Source: Pirellulales bacterium (lineage in GTDB: Bacteria > Planctomycetota > Planctomycetia > Pirellulales > Lacipirellulaceae). Taken from it: a DNA stretch of 64,000 bases. This document shows positions 1 through 8,756 of the stretch, one piece after another. The notes beneath the pieces are model-generated. The model worked only from the letters and a program-made list of their open reading frames with translations. It was not told the origin of the DNA and did not search any database. A program made the translations under genes and the position numbers. The DNA lies in contig JANQOF010000025.1 in NCBI GenBank assembly GCA_028279215.1, positions 1 to 64,000 of the forward strand, written 5' to 3'. How positions within the stretch are numbered: the stretch's first letter is position 1; each line of letters opens with the position of its first letter.

Positions 1-761
1 TCGCTGACGATGCCGACAAGCTCGATCCCGTCGGTCGGTTGGCCGCTGAGCATCAGGCCGAGTCCCGCCAAGGGAAAACCGCGCACGGGGTTCGTAGCCA
101 GCGGCTCGGAGAAGAAGTAGCCGGTGTCGTCGCCGGCGTAGAGATTCAAGTCGATCAACACACCGGGGTCTAATTGGCCGATGAGCGCTTGGTACCGCTC
201 GTCGCTCGACGATTGCTCCCACACAAGTATGTCGAGGGAGTTGAATACGCCAACCGCGTCGTTGTAGTTGGGCAACCACACCATGCCGCCCGCTTCGGCG
301 AACTCCTGCGTGTTGGTGCGAGTGAAGTTATCCTGGACCTGGTAGTAGTAGGCATAGATTCGGCCCTTGCCAAAGTGTGGCGATTCGCCGATGTCCCACT
401 TTAGTTAGGCGTCGATCTCCTGATTGACGGTCCAGTTGTCGGGGCCCCCCTGACTGCCCGGCTGGTACATCTGCGTGTAGTACGCGATGAACGCGGGGCC
501 GCCGCTGTTTTCGACATCGATTAGCCACCGCGAAGGGGGCTCCAAGATTCGATCGAGCTGCCCACGGCCCCAGTGCGGCATGCGAATGCTAGCAAAGCTC
601 GGCGGGCGTTTCTCTTCGAATACGCTCCGCGGGTCGACGTCGCGGTTCTGTGCGAACGCAGGCAGAGGGCATAGAGAAAGCGCAACGACCGCCAGCACGC
701 CGACCGCCCAACGAGGCGCCTTTCCCAAGCGCCGACCACGTTGCCACCGCAGGGCCAGCAT
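1..761 (-). pseudogene. Exported protein of unknown function, split by an in-frame TAA; 3' end beyond the window
   Basis: An ATG at 761 opens a frame with a typical signal peptide: a basic start, a hydrophobic stretch ending LCPLPAFAQ, and cleavage near residue 38. The frame meets TAA at 405-407 after 118 codons. In the same frame, without any shift, it then continues for 134 sense codons to the window edge, with clearly protein-like content (a segment reading GRIYAYYYQVQDNF, then a glycine- and leucine-rich stretch ending near LAGLGLMLSG). The simplest reading is one secreted protein of more than 250 residues interrupted by a nonsense change, for example TAC to TAA. A sequencing error or readthrough cannot be excluded. 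No family was recognised. Confidence 0.6.
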
Positions 762-854
762 GATACCTAGTATCGGACCACCGCGGGTGCCGGCAGCAGG
801 GGAATGTCGTCGTCTGCACCTACAGCGCCGCCGTGGAGGGGCGCCTAAGCGACA

Positions 855-2600
855 TCAACCGTTGTTACTGCTGACTGAGATCGCCGCGTTTTGCACTTCG
901 GCACATGGGTCGGACTCGGCCATCTCGGCAATGACCTTGTGCAGAGACTTGCCTCCGTCGCCCAAGTCGCCGACCGCGGTGACCGACTCTAGTCGAGCCA
1001 TTTCCGAGGGGTTCTTCAGGCCGTCGCGAATCACTGGGAGCACCACCGCAACGACTTTTGGATCGTCGCCCGCGAGTCGAGCGAGCGTCCAGGCGGCTGC
1101 GAGCCGTTCAAACTGCGACTCGACCGAATCGCCCTGGCTATTCTTCAAATGGCTGAGTAATGCTGATTTGGCGGCCGCCGCGCCGGGGCCGATTTCACGC
1201 AGGGCGTACATGGCACTTTGACGGACGTGCGGCTTCTCGGAGCTTAACTCCTCAACCAGTTCGTCGGTTGCTACCGCGGCGGTCGGCCCTATTTTGGCCA
1301 GCACTTGGTTGATCTGAATGCGTACTAGCGGCTTGGCCTCCTCGATGGTCGCGGCTAGCTCTTCGCTGGCGTTGGCCGACTTGGCGCCAAGACGCCCGAG
1401 CACGTCGATGGCAAGTTCGCGTGTATCCGGATTGCCAAGGGCCGCAACGGCATGAGGGATTACCTTGTCGCCTAGGCTTGCCAGGGCGCTCACCATGTTG
1501 GCTCGTGCCTGAGGATTCTCCGCGGCTTTGAGCAGATACGGTGCGGCCATGCCTGGCGGGATTTCGAGTGCGGCGAGCCCGTGAGCGGCTGCGTGCGACA
1601 TGTGGGTGTTGTCGCTCTCGAGTCCGGCAACAAGCCGCTTGATAGCCGTCTCCATCAACTGCTGATCGCCTGGGTTTGTTTTTGCAAGCGCCCATGATGC
1701 GACCATGGCGACAAACTGGTCGTCGCTCTTCGCATTCATCTCAAGCGTGTCTTGAACGTTCGAGGCGTCGATCGCGCCCAGAGCGTACAAGCCAGCGAGT
1801 AAGACCGATTGGTCGTCGCTCCACTTTTCGATCACGCCGCTGACGGCCGCTTGGGCGGGCTTTGCTGCAGGGCCAATGGCGGCCACCGCGAGCAAAGCTT
1901 GCGGAATTGCTTCGGCTTTGTCGTGTGTTTGCAGAAACTCGGTCAGGGCAGGTACGGTGCCGGCGGCGTCGGGCCCGATGTCGGCAATCGCCACGCATGC
2001 CCAGTAGGCCGCTTTGGGCTCGTTGAGCGCGGCATTCAGAAGCGGCACGGCCTTGGGGCCAGCATGCACCAGCGCCTCGACCACGTAGACGGCTACCGCT
2101 CCATTGTCGCTGGCGAGCACCGTGTTTAACGTACCCGCAAGCTCCTCTGGCGAGAATTGCAGCTTTCGCAACGCTGCAATCGCCGCAGCCGCGACACGCT
2201 GGTTCTTGGAAACGGCCGCCTTGGTCAAGACGTCGAGCGTCTTGTCCGACTTATCGCCGGTTTGCGCCAATGCGGCAACCGAGTGCAATTGCACGATCCA
2301 ATTCTTGTCAGATGCGGCGCTCTGCAACTTGGCGATGATGTCGGGCTCCGAAAGCCCCAGCCGTCCCGCCGCCCGAGCAGCCCGCCACCGCACGGCGTCG
2401 GAAGCCGAGTCGAGCGCTTTGCTCACCAACTGTTTTGCGGCGTCTGCATTCGCATTGCCCTGTAGCAAGTGATCGACTTTCGCAGCTTCTGCGTCGGTGG
2501 CCGCCTTCGTTTGAGCCTGTTGGGCGCGAGCGAGTGGCGCCGACGCCTGCAGCGAGAAAAGGCAAACCGCAGGCACTAAGAGATACCGAAGAAATGCCAT
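855..2600 (-). CDS. Exported HEAT-repeat protein
   Basis: 581 residues. The ATG at 2600 gives a signal peptide (MAFLRYLLVPAVCLF, ending near ARAQ); a longer frame upstream to 2684 would bury this peptide, so the shorter start is preferred. The rest is a continuous array of alanine- and leucine-rich helical repeats with the HEAT pattern, such as ACVAIADIGPDA and AMYALREIGPGA, spaced about 35-40 residues apart. HEAT arrays act as protein-protein scaffolds; no catalytic motif is present. It lies 67 bases downstream of another exported protein on the same strand, so the two may be cotranscribed. The role is inferred to be structural, probably outside the cytoplasm. Confidence 0.85.
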   Translation of the reverse strand: MAFLRYLLVPAVCLFSLQASAPLARAQQAQTKAATDAEAAKVDHLLQGNANADAAKQLVSKALDSASDAVRWRAARAAGRLGLSEPDIIAKLQSAASDKNWIVQLHSVAALAQTGDKSDKTLDVLTKAAVSKNQRVAAAAIAALRKLQFSPEELAGTLNTVLASDNGAVAVYVVEALVHAGPKAVPLLNAALNEPKAAYWACVAIADIGPDAAGTVPALTEFLQTHDKAEAIPQALLAVAAIGPAAKPAQAAVSGVIEKWSDDQSVLLAGLYALGAIDASNVQDTLEMNAKSDDQFVAMVASWALAKTNPGDQQLMETAIKRLVAGLESDNTHMSHAAAHGLAALEIPPGMAAPYLLKAAENPQARANMVSALASLGDKVIPHAVAALGNPDTRELAIDVLGRLGAKSANASEELAATIEEAKPLVRIQINQVLAKIGPTAAVATDELVEELSSEKPHVRQSAMYALREIGPGAAAAKSALLSHLKNSQGDSVESQFERLAAAWTLARLAGDDPKVVAVVLPVIRDGLKNPSEMARLESVTAVGDLGDGGKSLHKVIAEMAESDPCAEVQNAAISVSSNNG

Positions 2601-2667
2601 TTGTTTCCGGTTCTTTCGTAGGTGTAGTTGGTGAGAATCTATGGTGCGAGAAGCGAGTGCTCGGGGA

Positions 2668-3384
2668 CTAGCCGAACTGCTCATTCAAATCGTGATGCAT
2701 CGAAAGCAAGAACCGCAAAGCCTGATCGACGGCTTTAGTGGGGTACTTCTTGCGGTCGGCCGTGATCGCCATGCGGAAATCCTTAATCTGCTTCTCGACC
2801 TCGACGAACTCGCTCATTTCGAGGCCGCCGTACTGAGCTCGCTTGGCTAGTAGCTCGTCGAGCTTCTCGCGGTAGGAAGCATAAGCCGGATCGCGGCACA
2901 GCATCGGCCATTGGACGACGCCCGTTGTCGGATTGTACTGCTCGGTCGTCAGCGGCTTGAGTCGTTTCTTGGCAAGCCAAGGTTCCATCTTTGCGCGATG
3001 CTCAGCAATCTGTTGTTGCTGGCGTTCCCGGGCAGAGTCGACACGCCAACGGTAGGCTTCGGTATACTTCACCTGGTTGTCGATGTTGGCACTCCGCGCG
3101 GCTTCGACGTTGCGAAGGGCCAAGCTGTTGTTAAGGTTCGCTTGCCCTTGAGCGGAAATCGCGGCACCCATTCCCTGCAAGGCGTCGCCCGCCGCAGTCG
3201 ACGAGTGATAGCCTCCGCCCCAACCACCCCCACCGTACACATTGGTGTTCACTGCCGGCTGGGAACCCTGATAGACGGGATCCGGCGGCGGTGGCTGAGT
3301 TTGAGTTTGCCCGTCCGATGGCTGGGCCAATGCTATGCAGATTGTTGCAGCGACGGTTGCGTTGCAGATATTTAGCAACTTCAT
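2668..3384 (-). CDS. Small exported protein, function unknown
   Basis: 238 residues. The ATG at 3384 is chosen because GGAGG sits six bases upstream and because it exposes a signal peptide (MKLLNICNATVAATICIALA, cut near DGQ). After cleavage there is a proline-rich segment, then a glycine/tyrosine-rich patch (NVYGGGGWGGGY), then a largely helical, charged C-terminal half with many Arg, Gln and Lys residues that could form a coiled coil. No enzymatic motif or known family was recognised. It precedes the HEAT-repeat gene by 67 bases on the same strand, suggesting a two-gene exported unit. Confidence 0.75.
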   Translation of the reverse strand: MKLLNICNATVAATICIALAQPSDGQTQTQPPPPDPVYQGSQPAVNTNVYGGGGWGGGYHSSTAAGDALQGMGAAISAQGQANLNNSLALRNVEAARSANIDNQVKYTEAYRWRVDSARERQQQQIAEHRAKMEPWLAKKRLKPLTTEQYNPTTGVVQWPMLCRDPAYASYREKLDELLAKRAQYGGLEMSEFVEVEKQIKDFRMAITADRKKYPTKAVDQALRFLLSMHHDLNEQFG

Positions 3385-3939
3385 CACATGCCTCCGATTC
3401 GTGATATCCAAACGCGAGAGTATTTCGTCAACAATATGTGTGTACGGAAACCAGAACACACGGTTCATTGCGTGGCAATTGGTTCATTGCGTGACAATTG
3501 AGTAGATCCCCGACCTTTGCTATCCTACCACCCGCATCTGTACGCTGTCCAGCAAATCAACGGCATCGCATCCCGGTTGGCCACGATTGCCGGGAGATCG
3601 CAAAGGAAAATCGCCTGCCGTCCGCGCGTCGCTTGGGCATGCGAGCGGTTTGCAAAAAAGTGGACGGTCGATCGTTGCATAAGGCCGCAAACGATCAGCG
3701 GCCAGTTTCGCCGTTCTGTCCCCACATTTCAGGCGAGGAAGCTCCGATTGCCGCGAACACCCTACGTCAACTCACCCACGGCAGGAGCCACGCAATGCCT
3801 GAGACGATGGAAGTCGTCCTACACAACTCGCCGTCTGGATTGTCATCTTCGTTTTCACCTGGAGCGTCTCCGCCTCGCTCGAGTCAATTGCCAAATCGCT
3901 CCAGCAACCTCGGTAGATCCCCCAAGAACTCAGGGTAGT
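3385..3939. other. Spacer with no supported gene
   Basis: About 555 bases separate the start of the small exported protein gene from the end of the DUF1269 gene. Open frames on the plus strand cross it, but their translations are rich in Arg, Cys, Ser and Pro, lack domain character and run antisense into the DUF1269 gene. No tRNA-like fold, strong hairpin or repeat was noticed. The promoter of the small exported gene should lie at the low-coordinate end. Confidence 0.5.
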
Positions 3940-4431
3940 TCAGACTTTCTCCAACGCGGCGCGGAGCCCATCTTCGTCGTCTTTCGAGAGCGACGTTTGG
4001 AACACTTTGCCCTTGCCAGCGAAGTCCTTGAGTCCCTCGAGCACCTTGTCCTCCGTAGCACGGCGGACAAGTACGAACAGCGCCGAGCTGCCGGGCTGGA
4101 ACGACTCGCCAAGCTCTTTCATTTGCTTATCGTTAATGCCGATGTCGGTCAGCATGCCCGAGATCGCCCCCGCGCCGGCACCTACGGCAGCGCCCAGCAA
4201 CGGGTTCAAGAAAATTAGCCCGATCAACGTGCCCCAAAACCCACCACCAACGGCGCCAGCCGCTGTGAGATTCACCGCTTGATGCAGTTGCACCTTGCCG
4301 GCCTCGTTCTTCGTGACGACGACCGCATCCTCCATCTCGATCAGGTACTCCTTCTGCATCTTCACCAACGCCGTCCGCATTTCGAAGGCCGTTGTTTCGT
4401 CGTCGAAGACAACCACGATCAGATTGCTCAT
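3940..4431 (-). CDS. DUF1269-type membrane protein
   Basis: 163 residues. The ATG at 4431 follows AGGAG with a six-base spacer; a GTG immediately before it is a less likely start. The N-terminal half (about residues 1-50) has the ferredoxin-like alternation seen in DUF1269 proteins. A glycine/alanine-rich hydrophobic hairpin follows (roughly residues 55-95, including GGGFWGTLIGLIFLNPLLG). The C-terminal part contains the family-like SSALFVLVRRATEDKVLEGL. DUF1269 members are small inner-membrane proteins of unknown function, often stress-linked. The gene stands alone here. Confidence 0.8.
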   Translation of the reverse strand: MSNLIVVVFDDETTAFEMRTALVKMQKEYLIEMEDAVVVTKNEAGKVQLHQAVNLTAAGAVGGGFWGTLIGLIFLNPLLGAAVGAGAGAISGMLTDIGINDKQMKELGESFQPGSSALFVLVRRATEDKVLEGLKDFAGKGKVFQTSLSKDDEDGLRAALEKV

Positions 4432-4536
4432 CACCTACTCCTGTCGTTAATGCAACGGAACCGCGCCACGCCAGCATGCGATTGTAGAGTTCGTCGACGC
4501 GACCATCAATCGTCGCGCAGAACCGCTTGGCTTAGA

Positions 4537-5973
4537 TTACCTAGGCACACGCGGGGCGATATGAAGTCGCTCGGGCGGTGGGAAGTCGACAAGTTCCCGG
4601 ATGTTGCCTTGAACCTCGACGCTGGCAAACGCCTCGCCTGCGGTGCGGAGCACCACAGGGACGCCGCCTTCGGGTTGAAGCATGGTCGAGCGGACTTCGG
4701 CATTGATCGTGGCGCCCGCTTCTAGTTCGAAACCGAACTCGCGCAGGAATCGTGGAATCGCAGTGCGGATGATCTCCAATGCCAACGGCCCACCGATGCA
4801 CATGCGACTGCCGCCTCCGAATGGTATGTACTCGTAAGGGCCAGGTTTAAGCTGGAGCCAGCGATCGGGATCGAAACGCTGCGGGTCTTCGCACAGGCTA
4901 TTCAATCGATGTGTCACGAGCGGTGTGAATACGATCGGCGTCCCGCGTGGCAAGTCGAATGGGCCCAATTGGACGCTGCAGGCGGTGATCCGTTGCGAAT
5001 AGGCGGAGGCCGGCAACACCCGCATGCTTTCTTTGATAACGCGGTCGATCAACGGCAATTCGCCCGACGTCGGTTGCGACCATCCACCATCGGCGACGGT
5101 ATCGCTGGCCCACAAGCGGCGACAGACCTCCGGGTGCTGTGCCAGAAGCAGCAAAGTCCATGTGAGGGAGTGTGCCGTGGTCATGTGGGCCGCGGCGAAC
5201 AAAACACACGCCTGGCCGACCAGTTCCTCGTCGGTCAACCCGCCTGACCCACCGTAGTTATTGAGCAGAATGGAGAGAATGTCGCTACCGGCAGTGCTGT
5301 GCTGGCGACGCTGCTCGATCATTCGAAGGACGCTTGCTTCTAATTGCTCCGCCTTCGCCAACAGTTCCTCGTACCGATCGTTGAACTTCGTGTAGCCGAT
5401 CAGCGCGCCAATGCCAATTTCGTGATTCAGCGAGACCCACTCGGCGATCAACTCGCCGAGAGCATACGCTTCGTCGAACGCATCGAGACCAAATAGAATC
5501 GTGCTGGTGACGCTGAGCATGAATCGCGTCATTTCGTCGTTTAGGTCCATCGTCTGACCAACACGCCAGTCGGCCATCTGTTGATCGATAAGCTGTTCGA
5601 CGGTGTCGCGATACGTGGCGATCGACCGAAGGCTGAATGGCTCCTTCAACATTCTTCGATTGCGTCGATGCTGTTCGCCGTTCATGGCCAGCAGTCCGCA
5701 TGTCACTCGCCGCTGCGACGAACTCTTCGGACCACGAACCGCAAAAAAACGTGCTTCGAATGTCGCGGTGTCGCTTAGCACCTGTTTGTTGAACTCGGGA
5801 TCGAACGAGAACACGATCCGCTGCCGTCCATCCTCAATGGCCGCAATCGGACCGTGTACCGCATGCAGTTCGAGGAGATGATGTAGGATATCCTCAGAGA
5901 AGCGCCCAAAGCTCCGCGACGTAGTGGGCGGCGTCGTTTGGGACGTAGCGAGTGGGCTGGACACACGAGACAT
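4537..5973 (-). CDS. Cytochrome P450
   Basis: 478 residues, normal for a soluble bacterial P450; no membrane anchor. The haem-binding loop reads FGGGSRMCIGG with the thiolate ligand at Cys392, and the ExxR motif appears as KESMR. The I-helix motif is AAHMTTA: the acidic residue normally before the conserved Thr is Met264, an unusual change at the proton-delivery position. The enzyme should use O2 and an electron-transfer partner to oxidise a small substrate that cannot be named from sequence. No ferredoxin or reductase gene is adjacent. It is transcribed away from hemQ, another haem-handling gene, and the two share an upstream region. Confidence 0.93.
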   Translation of the reverse strand: MSRVSSPLATSQTTPPTTSRSFGRFSEDILHHLLELHAVHGPIAAIEDGRQRIVFSFDPEFNKQVLSDTATFEARFFAVRGPKSSSQRRVTCGLLAMNGEQHRRNRRMLKEPFSLRSIATYRDTVEQLIDQQMADWRVGQTMDLNDEMTRFMLSVTSTILFGLDAFDEAYALGELIAEWVSLNHEIGIGALIGYTKFNDRYEELLAKAEQLEASVLRMIEQRRQHSTAGSDILSILLNNYGGSGGLTDEELVGQACVLFAAAHMTTAHSLTWTLLLLAQHPEVCRRLWASDTVADGGWSQPTSGELPLIDRVIKESMRVLPASAYSQRITACSVQLGPFDLPRGTPIVFTPLVTHRLNSLCEDPQRFDPDRWLQLKPGPYEYIPFGGGSRMCIGGPLALEIIRTAIPRFLREFGFELEAGATINAEVRSTMLQPEGGVPVVLRTAGEAFASVEVQGNIRELVDFPPPERLHIAPRVPR

Positions 5974-6055
5974 GGTTGTAGCGCTAAGATGCTGCGAGTC
6001 GATAGGCTAGGCGAGGACTTCCAAAACACCCCATAATTCCCATATTAGTTTAGTG

Positions 6056-6074
6056 TCCCATTTATGCTATGGGA
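6056..6074. promoter_or_regulatory. Inverted repeat between divergent P450 and hemQ genes
   Basis: TCCCAT at 6056-6061 and ATGGGA at 6069-6074 form a perfect 6-bp inverted repeat around a 7-base spacer. Two further CCCAT words lie just before it in the same AT-rich stretch (about 6029-6045). The position, 83 bases from the P450 start and 162 from the hemQ start, suits an operator or overlapping promoters for the divergent pair. This is an inference from position and symmetry only. Confidence 0.35.
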
Positions 6075-6235
6075 ATGACCCAAATTGCCTAACCACGAAG
6101 CTTGAATGCTCGCCGGCCGTCACACAAAGGCCAGTGAGTTAGGTGTCACCGTTCGCTTCATCGTTACATCCGATATAGTCGATTCGAGATACCGTCGAAT
6201 CTCTCCGAACACAGCACGAGCGAAAGACCTGTCAC

Positions 6236-7090
6236 ATGTCTCGCCCACCTCAAGCGGAATACCCGCCCGTCGATCCGTTGCATCCCGCTGCTGGAGGTTG
6301 GCACTGCAGTCATCTGTTCTACTCCTTCGAGCGAGCGGCTCTGGCATGCATGCCTGCCGAGCAGGTGGCCAACGGTCGCGAAACACTTATCGGCGCACTC
6401 GATCCCGACCGCGCCGACGCGCCGACGCGACTGCAAGTCACCGTCACCAGTGGCCACAAAGCAGACTTCGGTCTGATGATGATGGATCCCGATCCGCTGA
6501 AGATCGATGCGGTGCACCAACAGCTGATGGCCTCCCCGCTTGGGCCAGCCCTGCGCCCGACCTACTCGTTTGTTTCCATGACGGAGATTAGCGAATACGT
6601 CCCGAGTGTCGAACAGTATGGTGATCGACTGGTCGCAGAGGGTGAGACCCGCGACAGCCCAAGTTGGACCGCCAAAGTCAAAGCGTACGAAGGCCGGCTG
6701 GGGGCGATGAACCGGCAGCGGCTCACCCCGGAGTTCCCCCCCTATCGGGCTACCTGTTTCTACCCGATGAACAAGAAACGAAAGACAGGCGAGAATTGGT
6801 TTACGTTGCCCAAAAGTGAGCGAAATCGGTTGATGAGCGAGCACGCCCGTAGCGGAATGGCGTTCGCCGGCAAGGTGAGCCAGTTGATCAGCGTATCGGT
6901 GGGTCTCGACGACTGGGAATGGGGCGTCACGCTGTGGGCGGCGAATCCCGAGTATCTCAAGGACATCGTCTACCAGATGCGGTTCGACGAGGCGAGCGCC
7001 AGATATGGTGAGTTTGGAACGTTTATAACGGGGTACGTAACCCCCTGCTCTGCCATGCTAGACCATTGCAAAGTCGGTATGGGTAGTTAG
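6236..7090 (+). CDS. hemQ: HemQ-type coproheme decarboxylase (chlorite dismutase family)
   Basis: 284 residues. The C-terminal half carries the HemQ signature: YPMNKKR with Tyr176 at the radical-forming tyrosine position, then the segment with His203 (MSEHARSG), which should be the proximal haem ligand, then GLDDWEWGVTLWA and YQMRFDEASARYGEFGTF. HemQ carries out the last step of the coproporphyrin-dependent haem pathway, turning coproheme into haem b with peroxide. The N-terminal half is the usual first ferredoxin-like domain. The start has only a weak ribosome-binding site. Divergent placement beside a P450 may reflect shared haem demand. The family call is firm; the exact activity rests on the conserved Tyr and His. 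Confidence 0.93.
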   Translation: MSRPPQAEYPPVDPLHPAAGGWHCSHLFYSFERAALACMPAEQVANGRETLIGALDPDRADAPTRLQVTVTSGHKADFGLMMMDPDPLKIDAVHQQLMASPLGPALRPTYSFVSMTEISEYVPSVEQYGDRLVAEGETRDSPSWTAKVKAYEGRLGAMNRQRLTPEFPPYRATCFYPMNKKRKTGENWFTLPKSERNRLMSEHARSGMAFAGKVSQLISVSVGLDDWEWGVTLWAANPEYLKDIVYQMRFDEASARYGEFGTFITGYVTPCSAMLDHCKVGMGS

Positions 7091-7331
7091 ACTGAAGACA
7101 TAGGGTAGACCGCAACTTGTGGTCTCCGAAGAGTTGCCCACTGTACCGTCGCGTTGCCAAGAACTATTTGTTGAGTTGCTAATCGCCTGACATTTCTTAC
7201 TCGAATCGCCTCCGCCCAGCTTGGGTTTGTCTCATCGCGATTCGTCGTTTCCGCTCACTAGTGTTTCTAATTGGGTGCGGACGGGTTCATCGAGCGTAGT
7301 CGGTGGTCGCGGACCGCAGGGGGAGAAGATA

Positions 7332-8756
7332 ATGAGGAATTCACTGATGTTGCTACTTGCCGATACGCTACAAAACTCTCAATCGCTTATCTTCAAGCTG
7401 AATCGATGGACGGTGGCCGGCTTCCTGACGGCCGCAGTGTCGCTAAGCGCGTCGTATTGCCAAGGCGACGTGGTTACGGACTGGAACGAGGTAATGCGTG
7501 CGACCCTAGTACAGGACGAAGAGTACCAGAATCCTGGAATGGCGTCACGAACGCAAGCGATGATGAACTTGGCAATTTACGATGCGATTAACGGCATCAA
7601 TCAGCAAAATCCAACGTTCTACAATTACGGCTTCTCGCCTTCGAACGGCGCATCAACGGAAGCCGCAGCGGCCACCGCCGCCCATGGTGTGCTCGCAGGT
7701 ATCTACCCGCATTTGCAGATGACGCTCGACTCGGCCCTAAACGCGTCACTGGAAGCAATCAGCGACGCGAATGCGCGTGCAGCCGGAGAGGCCTTTGGGA
7801 ACCAGATCGCCTCGTCGATTGTTGCACGCAGAGCAAATGACGGGTTCGATCAAGAAGTGCAATACATGCCGATCGATGAGATTGGCCGCTGGACTCCCGA
7901 CCCGTTGAATCCTAATCAGGAAGCTTGGGGCCCAGAGTGGGGCGCGATTCGACCATTTTCTTTGACCAACACAGCTCCGTACATGCCACCACCCATGCCA
8001 GCACTCGATAGCCCGGAGTACGCGGCATCCTACAACGAGGTTAAGGTGCTCGGCGAACTAAATAGCACGAAACGAACCCAGCTACAGTCCGATATCGGCT
8101 TTTTTTGGGCGTACGACCGGGTAGGCATGGGAACACCAATGCGACTCTATAACAAGATCATCGAGACAATTGCCAAGGACCAAGGAAACACGACTGAAGA
8201 GAACGCCGAGCTCTTCGCCAAGACCAGCGTGGCTGTCGCAGATGCGGGTATCGTAGCGTGGGATGCCAAGTTTGAATTCGATCTGTGGCGCCCCGTGACT
8301 GGAATTCGCGAAGGGGACGACGACGGAAATCCTGGCACGGCTGGCGACCCAAACTGGACTCCGCTAGGTGCGCCCGGTGGCGGTGTGGAGAATGACTTTA
8401 CGCCGCCGTTCCCCACGTACATCTCTGGGCATGCAACGTTTGGCGGCGCGTTGTTCGAGAGTATCGCTAACTTCTATGGCACCGACGACATTGCGTTTGA
8501 CGTGACCTCCGAAGAGATGCCCGACATGATGCGCTCATTCACGAAGCTCTCCGACGCAATGAAAGAAAATGGCCGCAGCCGCGTATATCTTGGAATCCAC
8601 TGGGACTACGACGACCTCGAAGGCCAGAAGGTGGGCATGAACATCGCAGACGCGGTGCACTCCTCGTCCTTTGTGGCGGTCCCCGAGCCGGCGAGTGGCA
8701 TTTTGGCAGCATTGCTACTCGCTGGCCTGGGGTCGTGGCGTCACCGCGTCCGTTAG
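7332..8756 (+). CDS. PEP-CTERM vanadium-haloperoxidase/PAP2-type phosphatase
   Basis: 474 residues. The ATG at 7332 is preceded by a GGGGGAG ribosome-binding site, preferred over an upstream in-frame start at 7221. An N-terminal hydrophobic segment (TVAGFLTAAVSLSASYC) is a signal sequence. The vanadate/phosphate pocket motifs appear in order: KFEFDLWRP, then PTYISGHATFGGA, then SRVYLGIHWDYDD, as in vanadium-dependent haloperoxidases and the related PAP2 phosphatases. The C-terminus is a PEP-CTERM sorting signal: VPEP, a short hydrophobic helix, then a basic tail RHRVR, which predicts exosortase handling and surface or matrix display. No exosortase gene is in the window. The last 42 bases overlap the convergent phosphoesterase gene. 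Confidence 0.9.
   Translation: MRNSLMLLLADTLQNSQSLIFKLNRWTVAGFLTAAVSLSASYCQGDVVTDWNEVMRATLVQDEEYQNPGMASRTQAMMNLAIYDAINGINQQNPTFYNYGFSPSNGASTEAAAATAAHGVLAGIYPHLQMTLDSALNASLEAISDANARAAGEAFGNQIASSIVARRANDGFDQEVQYMPIDEIGRWTPDPLNPNQEAWGPEWGAIRPFSLTNTAPYMPPPMPALDSPEYAASYNEVKVLGELNSTKRTQLQSDIGFFWAYDRVGMGTPMRLYNKIIETIAKDQGNTTEENAELFAKTSVAVADAGIVAWDAKFEFDLWRPVTGIREGDDDGNPGTAGDPNWTPLGAPGGGVENDFTPPFPTYISGHATFGGALFESIANFYGTDDIAFDVTSEEMPDMMRSFTKLSDAMKENGRSRVYLGIHWDYDDLEGQKVGMNIADAVHSSSFVAVPEPASGILAALLLAGLGSWRHRVR

Noticed and set aside
3517..4218. 233-residue plus-strand frame
   Set aside because: Runs antisense through the DUF1269 gene and has no motif or ribosome-binding site.
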